Counted from the stretch's first letter, positions 1 through 7,747 are shown. The stretch: DNA of 54,418 bases from Kamptonema sp. UHCC 0994 (GCF_029167235.1 NZ_JARFTR010000208.1:1-54418), one strand, 5' to 3'. Program-made: numbers and translations. The notes: a model not told the origin generated them from the sequence alone.

Positions 1-30
1 GTTAATCAACCGCCCAGAGGGCGGCGTTAC
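1..30. repeat. Dispersed GTAACGCCGCC hairpin repeat, copy 1 (right half)
   Basis: The sequence ACCGCCCAGAGGGCGGCGTTAC matches, in reverse complement, the repeats at 5982-6031, 43987-44036 and 54389-54418. Only the right arm is inside the window; the left arm would lie upstream. The function is unknown. The repeat resembles REP-type intergenic palindromes. Confidence 0.7.
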
Positions 31-90
31 GAGAAAAATTGCATAATTCCTGTAAACGTTCAAATCCTCAGTCTCAAAGTCAAAATAGAT

Positions 91-354
91 ATGCCTCTTT
101 ACGATTTTCGCTGTGAAACTTGCGGTCTTTTTGAGAAATGGCGGGCCCTTGCAGAAGTAGATAGTCCTGTGGTTTGTCCTACCTGCGAAACTGTTGCTAA
201 ACGTATTTTTTCGCCACCGATGATTTTAACGGGAAATTTGAGATTGAAAGCTGAGGAAAATAAGGAACCGCAAGTGATAAAACGTTCTGAGGAACCTAAA
301 CCGCAGCGGAATCGCGAACACCAAGGGGGACGGCCTTGGATGATTGGTCACTAA
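91..354 (+). CDS. FmdB-family zinc ribbon protein
   Basis: A small 87-residue protein. Its N-terminus (MPLYDFRCETCG) and two CxxC pairs (C8/C11 and C29/C32) are the signature of the FmdB/putative regulatory zinc ribbon family. The cysteines should bind one zinc ion. After residue 50 the protein is basic and low in complexity, rich in Lys, Glu, Pro and Arg, and looks disordered. The family was named after a formamidase regulator, but its function in cyanobacteria is not established. The gene stands alone, with a hairpin repeat upstream and a convergent gene downstream. The ATG at 91 has no strong Shine-Dalgarno sequence, but the family motif begins exactly there. Confidence 0.85.
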   Translation: MPLYDFRCETCGLFEKWRALAEVDSPVVCPTCETVAKRIFSPPMILTGNLRLKAEENKEPQVIKRSEEPKPQRNREHQGGRPWMIGH

Positions 355-432
355 GATTTGGGAATTACGATCGCGCACTATTTCCTAATCCCCTATCGTT
401 ACTAGCTAAGTGTAAAATTAGGTTGTGACACC

Positions 433-1743
433 TTATCTTTTTGCCAAAATTACATAATCATCAAGTCCATAGTGGAAGTCAAAATTTAATCCCAAATACT
501 TACGTGCTAGGGGACTCATATATCGTTGTGCATATAGATTTTCTCTAGCAAACTTTCCAAAGTCAGAAATAGAAGTTCTTTTACCTGTTGAACTTAAATA
601 TTTGTACCAAACCAACTTTAATCCTAACTCTTCAATAAATCTAGTAACTACACTTAACTCCTGCATTTCATCATCATCTTGACGAATATTGTACGGCTTA
701 AATAACTTTTTATCTTGAATGATTAGCAAGACGTAACTAGACTCTTTAAGACTGTTCGTACATATTTCATTAAAAACTCGGCTGGATTCACGTCTTTTGT
801 CTCCATCGGAAAAGAAACAGTGAGAAATCACAATAAAATCAAAGAACTTTTTGGGCAACCTTCTATAATTATTATCATAATCAAAAATGTTCGCAGTATC
901 AAAGCGAAAATAAGCATTCATAGCTAATGGTTCCATGTATTGCCGCCAAAACTGAAGACCTCGATACTGAAATGCTTTTTGCTGTTCCAAAGAGTAATAA
1001 GAAATGTGCATCGAAGGCATGGCAAAAAAGCCACTGGTACTCTGTAATAACAAAGCTAATCCATAGGCGGCGGTTCCAGGGCCAGCAGCAATATCAAGGA
1101 TATTTACTTGAGTTGGCAATAACCCTGATTTGTAGATGAAAAACCAGGCTAGATAGGCACAATAAACATTATCTAAAAAATATCTAATTAAATAAATATG
1201 AGGACTTAACTCAAACCTATATTCAGGGTCTTGTCCAATCTTTAATTTATTAATATCATCAACAGCTTCTTTAACTAAAATATTTAATTTTTTTTGCCAA
1301 CTATGGTGTTTAAACTCTTCCTTTATATATTCAGCCAAATTTGCCTCGAAATCATCAAATACTCTGTCGTCAATGCCCGTGCATTGCACTAAATTTTGAT
1401 CGTGTTCAATCAAATTAAAGCTACTTACAATAAATTCAATAAACTTGGGATCAGGAATTAAGTTTAAATCATCAATTTGCTTCTTAAAATCATCAAATTG
1501 CCCAAAGCCTAGTTGCAGTTCTAATTCTTGTACGCGGCAGTCAACTTCTCTGATACGTTCATTTTTATCATCTAATAATTCCTCAAGCTGTAGCTTATCT
1601 CTAAATAGTTTCTCTTGCCATGACAGATTTGCCCTGGATTTTTCTATTTGCTTTAATAGTTTCTTCGCAAGGCGATTGTCTCCCTGTTTAAGTGCAGTGA
1701 TAAATTTTTGAGAACGCCACCAATTTGCCAATAAATTACTCAT
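433..1743 (-). CDS. Methyltransferase-like partner of the radical SAM gene
   Basis: The N-terminal ~130 residues are charged and probably coiled coil (many Lys, Glu and Gln), followed by a class I SAM-methyltransferase-like Rossmann core. Motif I is NILDIAAGPGTA at about residues 213-225, and a motif IV-like strand reads FDFIVISHCFF. The substrate is unknown; there is a weak resemblance to Rsm22-type methyltransferases. I chose the ATG at 1743 (MSNLLANW) over the ATG at 1779 because it overlaps the end of the upstream radical SAM gene by 8 bp (ATGAGTAA), a typical translational-coupling arrangement. This gives 436 residues. The tight overlap implies that the two proteins act together. Codon use is more AT-rich than in neighbouring metabolic genes, which suits accessory DNA. 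Confidence 0.7.
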   Translation of the reverse strand: MSNLLANWWRSQKFITALKQGDNRLAKKLLKQIEKSRANLSWQEKLFRDKLQLEELLDDKNERIREVDCRVQELELQLGFGQFDDFKKQIDDLNLIPDPKFIEFIVSSFNLIEHDQNLVQCTGIDDRVFDDFEANLAEYIKEEFKHHSWQKKLNILVKEAVDDINKLKIGQDPEYRFELSPHIYLIRYFLDNVYCAYLAWFFIYKSGLLPTQVNILDIAAGPGTAAYGLALLLQSTSGFFAMPSMHISYYSLEQQKAFQYRGLQFWRQYMEPLAMNAYFRFDTANIFDYDNNYRRLPKKFFDFIVISHCFFSDGDKRRESSRVFNEICTNSLKESSYVLLIIQDKKLFKPYNIRQDDDEMQELSVVTRFIEELGLKLVWYKYLSSTGKRTSISDFGKFARENLYAQRYMSPLARKYLGLNFDFHYGLDDYVILAKR

Positions 1744-2656
1744 AGCCAAAACCTTCTTTACCTTCCATAATTTCAACACCAGGAAGCATCATAATTAATT
1801 TATTTTTAAAATTATGATAACTTTCTCTTCCCGTATCATACCACCATGCGTACTTCTCTTTAAGAGCTAATGCTTCAGAGCGAGTTGACGCTACAAGCGA
1901 TCGCGAGTTGCTGGCATGAAAATCCTGGATTACTACTCGATCTACAACTTCTAATTTACCAATAAAAGTAGCTTCATCTTCTGGTAGTATAGGTAGTAAT
2001 GGCGTGATAGTCACAGAAAATCTAACTTCAGAATTTTCTCGATAAGGAAAGCTATATCTCAGTTTACCAATGGCTTTAAGTCTAGCAGGAATACTCGGCG
2101 ATTTTGGCTCAAAATCTTTCCTAATTTTTTCGCTACCAGTGGGAATACTTATATTGATTCGCAAGCGCTTAAAGTTTTGTAAAATATCAATATCTCTGGC
2201 GATCATTGGGCTACGAGTTTGGATTACTAGGGTCGGTTGATAGGCAACCATAATCTCTAATAATTGCCGAGTAATTTGTTCTTTAGATTCAATTGGCTGA
2301 TAGGGATCGGTGACACTACTCATGTAAATGCTAGGTGGAATATCAGGATTTTTATTGTACCAACTTTCTAGCTCCCTTTTTAAAATTTCGGCAGCATTTT
2401 GCTTGATAATTACCCAATTTCCCCAATCAGCCCGCATTTTTGAATTGGGGCTAAAAGCAGCAGCATAGCAATAGCTACATCCGTATTGACAACCACGATA
2501 AGGGTTTAGCGTGAAATCGTAAGCACTGATAAATCCACTAGCTTTATTGAGGATAGAACGTGCATTTTGTGCATATACTTTGGCACTTCCAAAGTTTTCA
2601 CGGAGTGATATAGTGTATTTGCTTACGCAATATTCCTGATACTGAGGTTTTGCCAT
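1736..2656 (-). CDS. Radical SAM protein, SplB/Rv2578c-like
   Basis: 306 residues. The motif NPYRGCQYGCSYCYA places C56, C60 and C63 as the CxxxCxxC ligands of a 4Fe-4S cluster, which marks a radical SAM enzyme. The surrounding sequence (YMSSVTDPYQPIE, then IQTRSPMIARDIDIL and RINISIPTGSEKI) matches the spore-photolyase-like / Rv2578c branch (COG1533). The substrate of this branch is not known. A true spore photolyase role is unlikely because cyanobacteria do not form endospores. The gene's last 8 bases overlap the start of the methyltransferase-like gene, so the two form a two-gene operon on the minus strand. The ATG at 2656 is the natural start; upstream is AT-rich. Confidence 0.85.
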   Translation of the reverse strand: MAKPQYQEYCVSKYTISLRENFGSAKVYAQNARSILNKASGFISAYDFTLNPYRGCQYGCSYCYAAAFSPNSKMRADWGNWVIIKQNAAEILKRELESWYNKNPDIPPSIYMSSVTDPYQPIESKEQITRQLLEIMVAYQPTLVIQTRSPMIARDIDILQNFKRLRINISIPTGSEKIRKDFEPKSPSIPARLKAIGKLRYSFPYRENSEVRFSVTITPLLPILPEDEATFIGKLEVVDRVVIQDFHASNSRSLVASTRSEALALKEKYAWWYDTGRESYHNFKNKLIMMLPGVEIMEGKEGFGYE

Positions 2657-2820
2657 AATTAAACTTACTACATCGTAAAATTAGTAACCCTATTTTAATG
2701 AAAATGCTGCAATTAAACCTAGAACTAGCAGAAAAAGAAAAGCGAAGTGAATCAGTACTAGGGCCATTTGCCCCCAGTTGACTAAACGTAGGAAACATAC
2801 TACAAGCTATTTTAAAATTT

Positions 2821-2836
2821 TGTGTACAATCACACA
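2821..2836. promoter_or_regulatory. Possible CRP-like operator
   Basis: The dyad TGTGT-N6-ACACA resembles the CRP/SyCRP1 consensus TGTGA-N6-TCACA, with 8 of 10 positions matching. It lies about 150 bp upstream of the histidine kinase and about 165 bp upstream of the radical SAM gene. Such a dyad can occur by chance in AT-rich DNA, so this is a weak call. Confidence 0.2.
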
Positions 2837-2949
2837 AAATACTGATATAGATCACAAACCTTTTACCCAAAAAAGATACATACTAAGTAATAACACTGGT
2901 AAATCAAGCCCATCGACTGCGATCGCGCAGATTTAGCTGGTTAAGTTGG

Positions 2950-2981
2950 CAGGAGTCTACTCCTGATGAGCTTGGGAGGAG
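2950..2981 (+). promoter_or_regulatory. Leader hairpin and ribosome binding site of the histidine kinase
   Basis: CAGGAG (2950-2955) and CTCCTG (2960-2965) form a perfect six-base stem with a 4-base loop. The ribosome binding site GGGAGGAG follows at 2974-2981. CTCCT could pair either with the upstream AGGAG or with AGGAG inside the ribosome binding site, so two mutually exclusive structures are possible. The site supports ATG 2988 (7-base spacing) over GTG 2985. Confidence 0.35.
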
Positions 2982-2987
2982 CTTGTG

Positions 2988-4754
2988 ATGTTGCTATTAA
3001 CCCCCGGAAAGCCTACAAAAAGCAAAGGCAAAGCTGATAACTTCCCTCAGAAGCCGACATTCACAAATTCAGCTAAACCGAAAAATGTGACAAAACGAAT
3101 ATTTAGCCGATTACGAATCAGCCAAAAAATTGGCTACGGCTATGCTTTGGCCATTGGGATTGCAATTTTGGGAACGGGAATAGGCATGGGAGTAGGAGAC
3201 TACTTTCGCAAGCAAGCTTTGTATCAGCTAAACATCGCTCAGCAGCAACAAGAACTTCTGCAAAGTTTACAGAATACTGTCTTTCAGGCGCGATCGCACG
3301 CCTCGCGACTGCCTGTTGTTATGGGAGATTTGGTTTGGCTAAAATATGAAAATTCTCAGTTTTTAGAGCAAATCAATTCCGCTAAAATCCTGATATCGAG
3401 AAGCCAAGCTTTTATAGAAACCAACAGCTCAAATTTACCACTTAACAGAGATGAATTGCTAAGTTTATTGAAAAAATACGCCATCACTATTGATTACTAT
3501 GGCGAGATGATTAAGTTGCAGTTAAAAGAATCCAACGCTTGGAATATAAAGCCCAACCAGATCGTGCCAACACAGCTAAAAATATTAAGGAATATTAGCG
3601 GTGAAGAGGCATTGCTACTAGATCGACTTTCCGATAGTTTAACTCAACAAATTTCAGCAATCGGCATTCAAAAGCTGCAAGGAGTAGAAGGTGTACAGGA
3701 TGCAGAAGCACTCAGATTCAGAATAATTCTTGGCAGTATGCTGATTTCCGCAGTAATAGCAGCCGCTCTTGCCTACCATACCAGCCGCGCGATCGCACAA
3801 CCTTTAGAAACTGTTACTAATGTTGCTCAGCAAGCCGCTCGCGAATCAAATTTTCGCCTACAAACACCAGTCACAACCGAAGACGAAGTAGGAATTTTAG
3901 CCGCATCTTTTAATCAGCTAATCCAGCGAGTTGGCGACTATACTCAAGAATTAAAGCAAACTCAATCTCAATTAATTCAAACTGAAAAAATGTCCTCTCT
4001 TGGTCAAATGGTTGCAGGTATTGCTCACGAAATTAATAATCCGATTAACTTCATTTATGGTAATATTGAATATGCTGACGGCTATATTCACGATTTAATA
4101 GAATTATTATCCCTTTATCAGCAGCAATATCCGCAACCAACCGCTGCAATTCAAGACAAAGCCGAAGCGATCGAACTAGATTTTATTAGTGAGGATTTGC
4201 CGAAAACATTATCCTCTATGAAAATAGGCGCTGACAGAATTCGCGAGTTAGTCATCTCTCTGCGTAATTTTTCCCGCCTTGATGAATGTGAAATGAAGCT
4301 TACTGATATTCGTGAGGGGATTGATAGCACTCTCGTTATTCTTAACTATCGGGTAAAACATGGAATTAAAATCATCAAAGAATACGGCGAATTACCGCTG
4401 ATTGATTGTTATCCTGCCCAACTCAATCAGGTATTTATGAACATCATTAGTAATGGAATTGATGCCCTAGAAGAATTAAAAAACCACCCATTCCCTACTA
4501 TCTGGATTAATGCAGAAGCTTCTGAATCTAATTGTATCAGGGTGAAAATCCGAGATAATGGCCCTGGGATGCCGCCAGAGGTTCAAGAGAATATTTTCGA
4601 TCCATTTTTTACCACTAAATCCATTGGTAAAGGTACTGGTTTAGGACTTGCCATTTCTCACCAAATTATCACCAAACATCAGGGTACAATCGAGGTTAAT
4701 TCTGAACCAGGAGAGGGGACAGAATTTGTTATTACCTTGCCAATTAGTGCTTAA
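2988..4754 (+). CDS. Membrane-bound sensor histidine kinase
   Basis: 588 residues from ATG 2988; GTG 2985 would add one residue. The order is a basic cytoplasmic N-tail, a first membrane segment (~49-70), a periplasmic helical sensor region (~71-244), a second membrane segment (~246-265), a HAMP linker (~266-320), a short coiled coil, HisKA with the phospho-acceptor in GIAHEINNP (H347), and a HATPase_c domain. The ATPase has an N box (LNQVFMNIISNGIDAL), a DNGPGM G1 box and GKGTGLGLA. It should autophosphorylate and pass phosphate to an unidentified response regulator, as none is adjacent. The transmitter (EAIELDFISEDLPK, then EGIDSTL) is the same subtype as in the six large kinases downstream, closest to that of 15530-20938. 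The ligand is unknown. Confidence 0.92.
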   Translation: MLLLTPGKPTKSKGKADNFPQKPTFTNSAKPKNVTKRIFSRLRISQKIGYGYALAIGIAILGTGIGMGVGDYFRKQALYQLNIAQQQQELLQSLQNTVFQARSHASRLPVVMGDLVWLKYENSQFLEQINSAKILISRSQAFIETNSSNLPLNRDELLSLLKKYAITIDYYGEMIKLQLKESNAWNIKPNQIVPTQLKILRNISGEEALLLDRLSDSLTQQISAIGIQKLQGVEGVQDAEALRFRIILGSMLISAVIAAALAYHTSRAIAQPLETVTNVAQQAARESNFRLQTPVTTEDEVGILAASFNQLIQRVGDYTQELKQTQSQLIQTEKMSSLGQMVAGIAHEINNPINFIYGNIEYADGYIHDLIELLSLYQQQYPQPTAAIQDKAEAIELDFISEDLPKTLSSMKIGADRIRELVISLRNFSRLDECEMKLTDIREGIDSTLVILNYRVKHGIKIIKEYGELPLIDCYPAQLNQVFMNIISNGIDALEELKNHPFPTIWINAEASESNCIRVKIRDNGPGMPPEVQENIFDPFFTTKSIGKGTGLGLAISHQIITKHQGTIEVNSEPGEGTEFVITLPISA

Positions 4755-4760
4755 AAGTGA

Positions 4761-4794
4761 TAATTGCTAATTGCTAATTGCTAATTGCTAATTT
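4761..4794. repeat. Heptameric tandem repeat (AATTGCT)n
   Basis: About four and a half copies of AATTGCT directly follow the histidine kinase stop codon. This is a typical cyanobacterial short tandemly repeated repetitive (STRR) element. Copy number is expected to vary between strains. Confidence 0.85.
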
Positions 4795-4838
4795 ATGGCT
4801 GATATTTAGCTCTGCTAAAATTTGAGAATGAAACAGCC

Positions 4839-4955
4839 CTGGGGGGGCAGGGGAGCGGGGGAGCGGGGGAGCGGGGGAGCGCGGGAGATAGGGTAGCTAA
4901 ATCCGCCTCATCCTTCCCATCCTCCCCATCCTCCCCCTCTTCCATCTCTTCCCTC
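4839..4955. repeat. Composite G-rich/C-rich repeat, (GGGGAGC)n plus pyrimidine tract
   Basis: Heptamers of GGGGAGC (about 4839-4889) are followed, after a short spacer, by a pyrimidine-rich tract of repeated CATCCTCCC units (about 4910-4955). The same two-part architecture recurs at 45498-45604, so this is a dispersed composite element. The purine and pyrimidine halves could pair into a long imperfect hairpin. Confidence 0.75.
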
Positions 4956-5028
4956 TACAGATACCCACGCCGTTTTATGATTAAAGTAATGACAATTTAA
5001 GCAATCTTTAAGGTTCGATCGCAAAATC

Positions 5029-5364
5029 ATGGCTAAAATTCAATTTTCCAGAGGTATTGACGAAGAAGTAGTGCCAGATGTGCGCCTCACTCGCTCTAAA
5101 ACAGGCAATCAAGGTACTGCTACATTTATCTTTGAAAATCCCAAGGCTCTGAGTAACAGCAGTACCGAAGACATTACTGGGATGTATCTGATTGATGAAG
5201 AAGGCGAAATTACGACGCGGGAAGTTAAAGCTAAATTCATAAATGGTCAGCCGGCATCCCTGGAAGCACTATACTTGATGAAATCTGTAGAGGATTGGGA
5301 TCGGTTTATGCGTTTCATGGAACGCTATTCCGAAGAACACGGCTTAGGATTCAGCAAGGCTTAA
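5029..5364 (+). CDS. psb28: Photosystem II assembly protein Psb28
   Basis: 111 residues, the usual length of Psb28 (Psb13, PSII-W). The N-terminal [20 protein letters not shown] and the segments [13 protein letters not shown] and [21 protein letters not shown] are characteristic. Psb28 is a cytosolic-side protein that binds PSII assembly intermediates containing CP47 and protects them during biogenesis and repair. There is no signal peptide or membrane segment, as expected. The gene lies alone between repeat-rich spacers, 78 bp before moaB on the same strand. The ribosome binding site is weak (AAGG about 15 bp upstream). The start is supported by the conserved N-terminus. Confidence 0.96.
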   Translation: MAKIQFSRGIDEEVVPDVRLTRSKTGNQGTATFIFENPKALSNSSTEDITGMYLIDEEGEITTREVKAKFINGQPASLEALYLMKSVEDWDRFMRFMERYSEEHGLGFSKA

Positions 5365-5442
5365 GCGGTACGAGCTAATTAGTGGTAATTGGGGATTGGT
5401 AATTTCCCAGTCCCGATTACCTACGATTTCACGGAAATATTT

Positions 5443-5973
5443 ATGACACTAATTCCTCACCCTGATAGTTCTAAAATAAGTGTGAATTGTGCTGCGATTA
5501 CTGTCAGCGACACGCGATCGCAGGAAACAGATAAGAGCGGTCAATTAATTAAACAATTACTTTTAGATGCTGGTCATTTTGTAGGGTTTTATAATATCGT
5601 CAAAGACGAACCCGATCGAATTATATCCCAGGCGCGATCGCTATGCCAGCGCTCGGACTTGGATGCGGTAATTTTCAACGGGGGTACTGGGATTGCGCCG
5701 CGAGATCATACCTACGATGCGATCGAGGGTTTGCTAGAAAAGACTTTACCGGGGTTTGGAGAGTTGTTTCGCTGGCTGAGTTATCAGGAAATAGGATCTA
5801 GAGCGATCGCATCTCGCGCTACGGCTGGGGTTTGTCAAGGAAAGTTGGTGTTTTCTCTTCCCGGTTCTAGCAATGCCGTACAACTAGCTCTCCAAAAGCT
5901 AATTTTACCAGAGTTAACTCACTTAGTGGGACAGTTGCGCCCTGAAAAGAACAAAAACAATAGTAAGACTTAG
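5443..5973 (+). CDS. moaB: Molybdenum cofactor biosynthesis protein MoaB/Mog family
   Basis: 176 residues from ATG 5443. An upstream in-frame ATG at 5389 would add 18 residues translated from low-complexity repeat DNA (GGTAATTGGGGATT...), so I reject it. The motif FNGGTGIAPRDHTYDAIEGLL followed by LPGFGELFRWLSYQEIGSRAIASRA is the molybdopterin-binding MoCF domain. The C-terminus has the typical FSLPGS turn. MoaB/Mog proteins adenylylate molybdopterin before molybdate insertion, or are non-catalytic relatives of enzymes that do. No other molybdenum cofactor gene is adjacent. A hairpin repeat begins 8 bp after the stop codon. Confidence 0.9.
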   Translation: MTLIPHPDSSKISVNCAAITVSDTRSQETDKSGQLIKQLLLDAGHFVGFYNIVKDEPDRIISQARSLCQRSDLDAVIFNGGTGIAPRDHTYDAIEGLLEKTLPGFGELFRWLSYQEIGSRAIASRATAGVCQGKLVFSLPGSSNAVQLALQKLILPELTHLVGQLRPEKNKNNSKT

Positions 5974-5981
5974 GTATCCCT

Positions 5982-6031
5982 GTAACGCCGCCCTCTGGGC
6001 GGTATCTTTACCGACCAGAGGGCGACGTTAC
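5982..6031. repeat. Dispersed GTAACGCCGCC hairpin repeat, copy 2 (complete)
   Basis: A complete ~50-bp imperfect palindrome: the arm GTAACGCCGCCCTCTGG faces CCAGAGGGCGACGTTAC. It sits 8 bp after the moaB stop and could act as an RNA stem at the transcript end, though no T-run follows. Copies occur at both window ends and at 43987-44036. Confidence 0.8.
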
Positions 6032-6099
6032 GTTAGAAATGCGTAAATATTATATTACTAGGTGTACCAGTTCAGAAATCGTCTACATTCAGCCTCTAG

Positions 6100-6255
6100 C
6101 TTCGCATCTGCCTAACCGAATGTCAATTTAAACAGCATCAGGATTTCAGCCGCATCGCAGAGTTACTGTTTCCAGAGATTGATAATGTGGAGGTCAAGAT
6201 AGTGTCATTTTCAAGATACTATTCGGGAGAGATACTTCATAAAGTAGAACCATAG
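6100..6255 (+). pseudogene. Possible 3' remnant of an unidentified gene
   Basis: An open frame of 51 codons without an ATG runs from just after a TAG at 6097 to a TAG at 6253. Its product (QDFSRIAELLFPEIDNVEV, then KIVSFSRYYSGEILHKVEP) reads like the C-terminal end of a folded protein, perhaps a P-loop ATPase, rather than random spacer. There is no recognisable start, so it is either a decayed gene end or chance. It ends 16 bp before the next gene. Confidence 0.3.
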
Positions 6256-6271
6256 AACAAAGGAACTACCA

Positions 6272-6628
6272 ATGAAATCTACACTTTGCTTTCCCGAAAC
6301 TCCTATTCAGTCTGACTCTGTTTATTATAATGATTCTAATGATTCTATTGATGCCTGTATCGCTAAGGCATGGTTTGAATTAGTAGCACAAGATGTAGAA
6401 TCTCTGGGAGGAGATGACTGGCTTTCTCTCTGTGGCGATATTGATGATGGTGAAATTTATCAAGATTGGTTCTTGTGGGAAGATACTGATGTTACCCAAC
6501 AATGGGAAGCTTACGATTCTTTGACTGATTTTCGATTAGTTGCGGCTGACAAACAATCGCTTATTTTGAAAATTGACCAAATAGAAGCCGATCGAAAAGA
6601 GCTCTCGGCGTTACTACCTAGGGGCTAG
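6272..6628 (+). CDS. Small acidic hypothetical protein
   Basis: 118 residues, strongly acidic (many Asp and Glu), with Trp-rich stretches (DDWLSLC, YQDWFLWEDTDVTQQWEAYDSL) and a C-terminal helix. There is no signal peptide or membrane segment. I do not recognise a characterised family. A good ribosome binding site (AAAGGA) lies 8 bp before ATG 6272, and codon use is normal, so it is probably real. The stop codon (TAG) and the last residues (PRG) are supplied by the GGGGCTA heptamer repeat that follows. The original C-terminus may therefore have been altered by the repeat. Confidence 0.6.
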   Translation: MKSTLCFPETPIQSDSVYYNDSNDSIDACIAKAWFELVAQDVESLGGDDWLSLCGDIDDGEIYQDWFLWEDTDVTQQWEAYDSLTDFRLVAADKQSLILKIDQIEADRKELSALLPRG

Positions 6629-6797
6629 GGGCTAGGGGCTAGGGGCTAGGGAAGGAGAGGGGGAGATGGGGAGATGAGGAAGATTTTTCCCAGTTAGCAA
6701 TTACCAGTTAGCAATTACCAATTACCAGTTAGCAATTACCAGTTAGCAATTACCAATTACCAATTAGCAATTACCAATTACCAATTACCAATTACCA
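6619..6797. repeat. Two STRR blocks: (GGGGCTA)n then (TTAGCAATTACCA)n
   Basis: About four GGGGCTA heptamers (6619-6650) are followed, after a purine-rich spacer, by a long run of TTAGCAATTACCA / ATTACCA units (about 6693-6797). This fills the gap between two convergent genes. The spacing is irregular and there are no unique spacers, so it is not a CRISPR array. Confidence 0.85.
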
Positions 6798-6823
6798 AAA
6801 ATTATTGAATATCCCTCAATTCT

Positions 6824-7369
6824 TCACCCTCTAGCATTTTGCATCAGCCAATTAAATTTGGCTTGAGCTAAGGCTAAATTGTCAAGTACACTAGGATTTA
6901 CATCTTCCTCTTCTGTGTCGCCTTCGTCTATAGTTCTGCCGTATTCCAAACGCCTGACAGTACCGCGCATTCGGTCTGAAAGACAGAGGGAAATTCCATA
7001 ATAAAATCGGGAAGCAAAGCCTGTATCTTGTTGGATTTTAGTAATTAGCTGCCGCCGAGGAATAGCTAAAACCTGAGTTTCTTCGATCGCCTTAACTGTT
7101 GCTAAAGGGGGACGGGTATCAATGAAAGAAATTTCACCGACAAGTTCTCCGCCTGATATCCGCGCGAGTTCCTTGTTGCCTTCAGGATCGATTAATACGG
7201 TCAAAATGCCCTTCAAAACGATGTAGAGAGCATCAATTTGTCTGCCTTCGTAGATCAAAGTCGCACCGGGCTGGAGAATTTCCTTTTTGGCTTTTTGGAT
7301 AATCCAGTCTAGGTCGTCATTGTTTAATTCGCCCAAAATGAAAAGTGCTTTTTTCCTGCGGTCGGTCAT
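6824..7369 (-). CDS. Cyclic-nucleotide-binding-fold protein without DNA-binding domain
   Basis: 181 residues. Residues ~15-130 form one CAP_ED/cNMP-binding beta-barrel (LQPGATLIYEGRQIDALYIVLKG, then GGELVGEISFIDTRPPLATVKA). In the phosphate-binding cassette the Glu of the FGE-like motif is kept (VGE). The position usually occupied by the phosphate-binding Arg of PRAAT reads PPLAT, so classical cAMP/cGMP binding is doubtful. The C-terminal 50 residues are helical and contain no helix-turn-helix, so it is not a Crp-type transcription factor. It may act as a regulatory subunit or stand-alone sensor. The partner is unknown. It is transcribed toward the repeats at 6619-6797. Confidence 0.85.
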   Translation of the reverse strand: MTDRRKKALFILGELNNDDLDWIIQKAKKEILQPGATLIYEGRQIDALYIVLKGILTVLIDPEGNKELARISGGELVGEISFIDTRPPLATVKAIEETQVLAIPRRQLITKIQQDTGFASRFYYGISLCLSDRMRGTVRRLEYGRTIDEGDTEEEDVNPSVLDNLALAQAKFNWLMQNARG

Positions 7370-7747
7370 AGATGTGGCTCCGTCTCACTGCTCCTCTACT
7401 GGTAAACTCTGCACATTATCTTTTATATCAACCAGAGGGAGCGCGATTGCAACTTTATCCCTGTGAACCGACTTTTTGCTATGCACCCTATTCCTCCATA
7501 AGTTTTATGCACAACGCCCGTACACCTCTGAACTGAATAGCTGTTGCACCTGAATTGGCAGAATTTATCAATAATAACACTGATTTAAGGATGTTTTGAG
7601 GATTTACCTAAAACTATAGGTAAGTCTTAATATTCATAACGCTGCTGTCCTGGCGGTTCCTTTCGGGCCAGGACAGCGAAAAGACGTTGAGGATTGGTAA
7701 ATTCTGTCTTAATTTGGCCCCCCTAAAAATTCGGGGTCGATTTTGGA
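7370..7747. other. Intergenic region with two hairpins
   Basis: A 378-bp gap between two minus-strand genes. It holds a perfect 11-bp inverted repeat, GCTGTCCTGGC (7644-7654) against its complement (7667-7677), and a smaller one, TTACCTA / TAGGTAA (7604-7610 and 7617-7623). Neither is followed by a clear T-run on the minus strand. No coding potential is evident. Confidence 0.55.
7644..7677. repeat. Perfect 11-bp inverted repeat
   Basis: The arms GCTGTCCTGGC and GCCAGGACAGC enclose a 12-base loop, 71 bp past the DUF1517 stop codon in the direction of its transcription. It could be a transcript-end stem or a dispersed palindrome; without a U-tract a Rho-independent terminator is not supported. 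Confidence 0.6.

Larger units (their letters stand above)
2657..2987. other. Intergenic region between divergent genes
   Basis: This 331-bp divergent region must hold promoters for the radical SAM operon (minus) and the histidine kinase (plus). I see no confident -35/-10 pair. Notable items are a TGTGT-N6-ACACA dyad at 2821-2836 and a small hairpin near the kinase ribosome binding site, listed separately. A 27-codon ATG reading frame at 2698-2781 has no family match that I recognise. Confidence 0.5.

Noticed and set aside
1743-1779. Upstream ATG (1779) for the methyltransferase-like gene
   Set aside because: It would place the start deep inside the radical SAM gene and add 12 residues without family support. 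The ATGAGTAA overlap at 1743 is the more natural start.
1736-2656. Spore photoproduct lyase
   Set aside because: The protein shares the COG1533 radical SAM core, but cyanobacteria do not form endospores and the partner gene points to another role. Only a family-level call is justified.
2698-2781. 27-codon ATG frame (MKMLQLNLELAEKEKRS...) in the divergent spacer
   Set aside because: There is no ribosome binding site, no recognisable family and no downstream partner. It is too short to support as a gene without expression data.
5389-5442. Upstream ATG for moaB
   Set aside because: The added residues come from low-complexity spacer repeats (GGTAATT type) and precede the conserved MoaB N-terminus.
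6619-6797. Repeats that might be a CRISPR array
   Set aside because: The units are contiguous heptamer-type repeats without unique spacers of constant length. They fit cyanobacterial STRR blocks.
7644-7677. Rho-independent terminator for the DUF1517 gene
   Set aside because: The stem is perfect, but no T-run follows on the minus strand and it lies 71 bp past the stop. Kept only as an inverted repeat.
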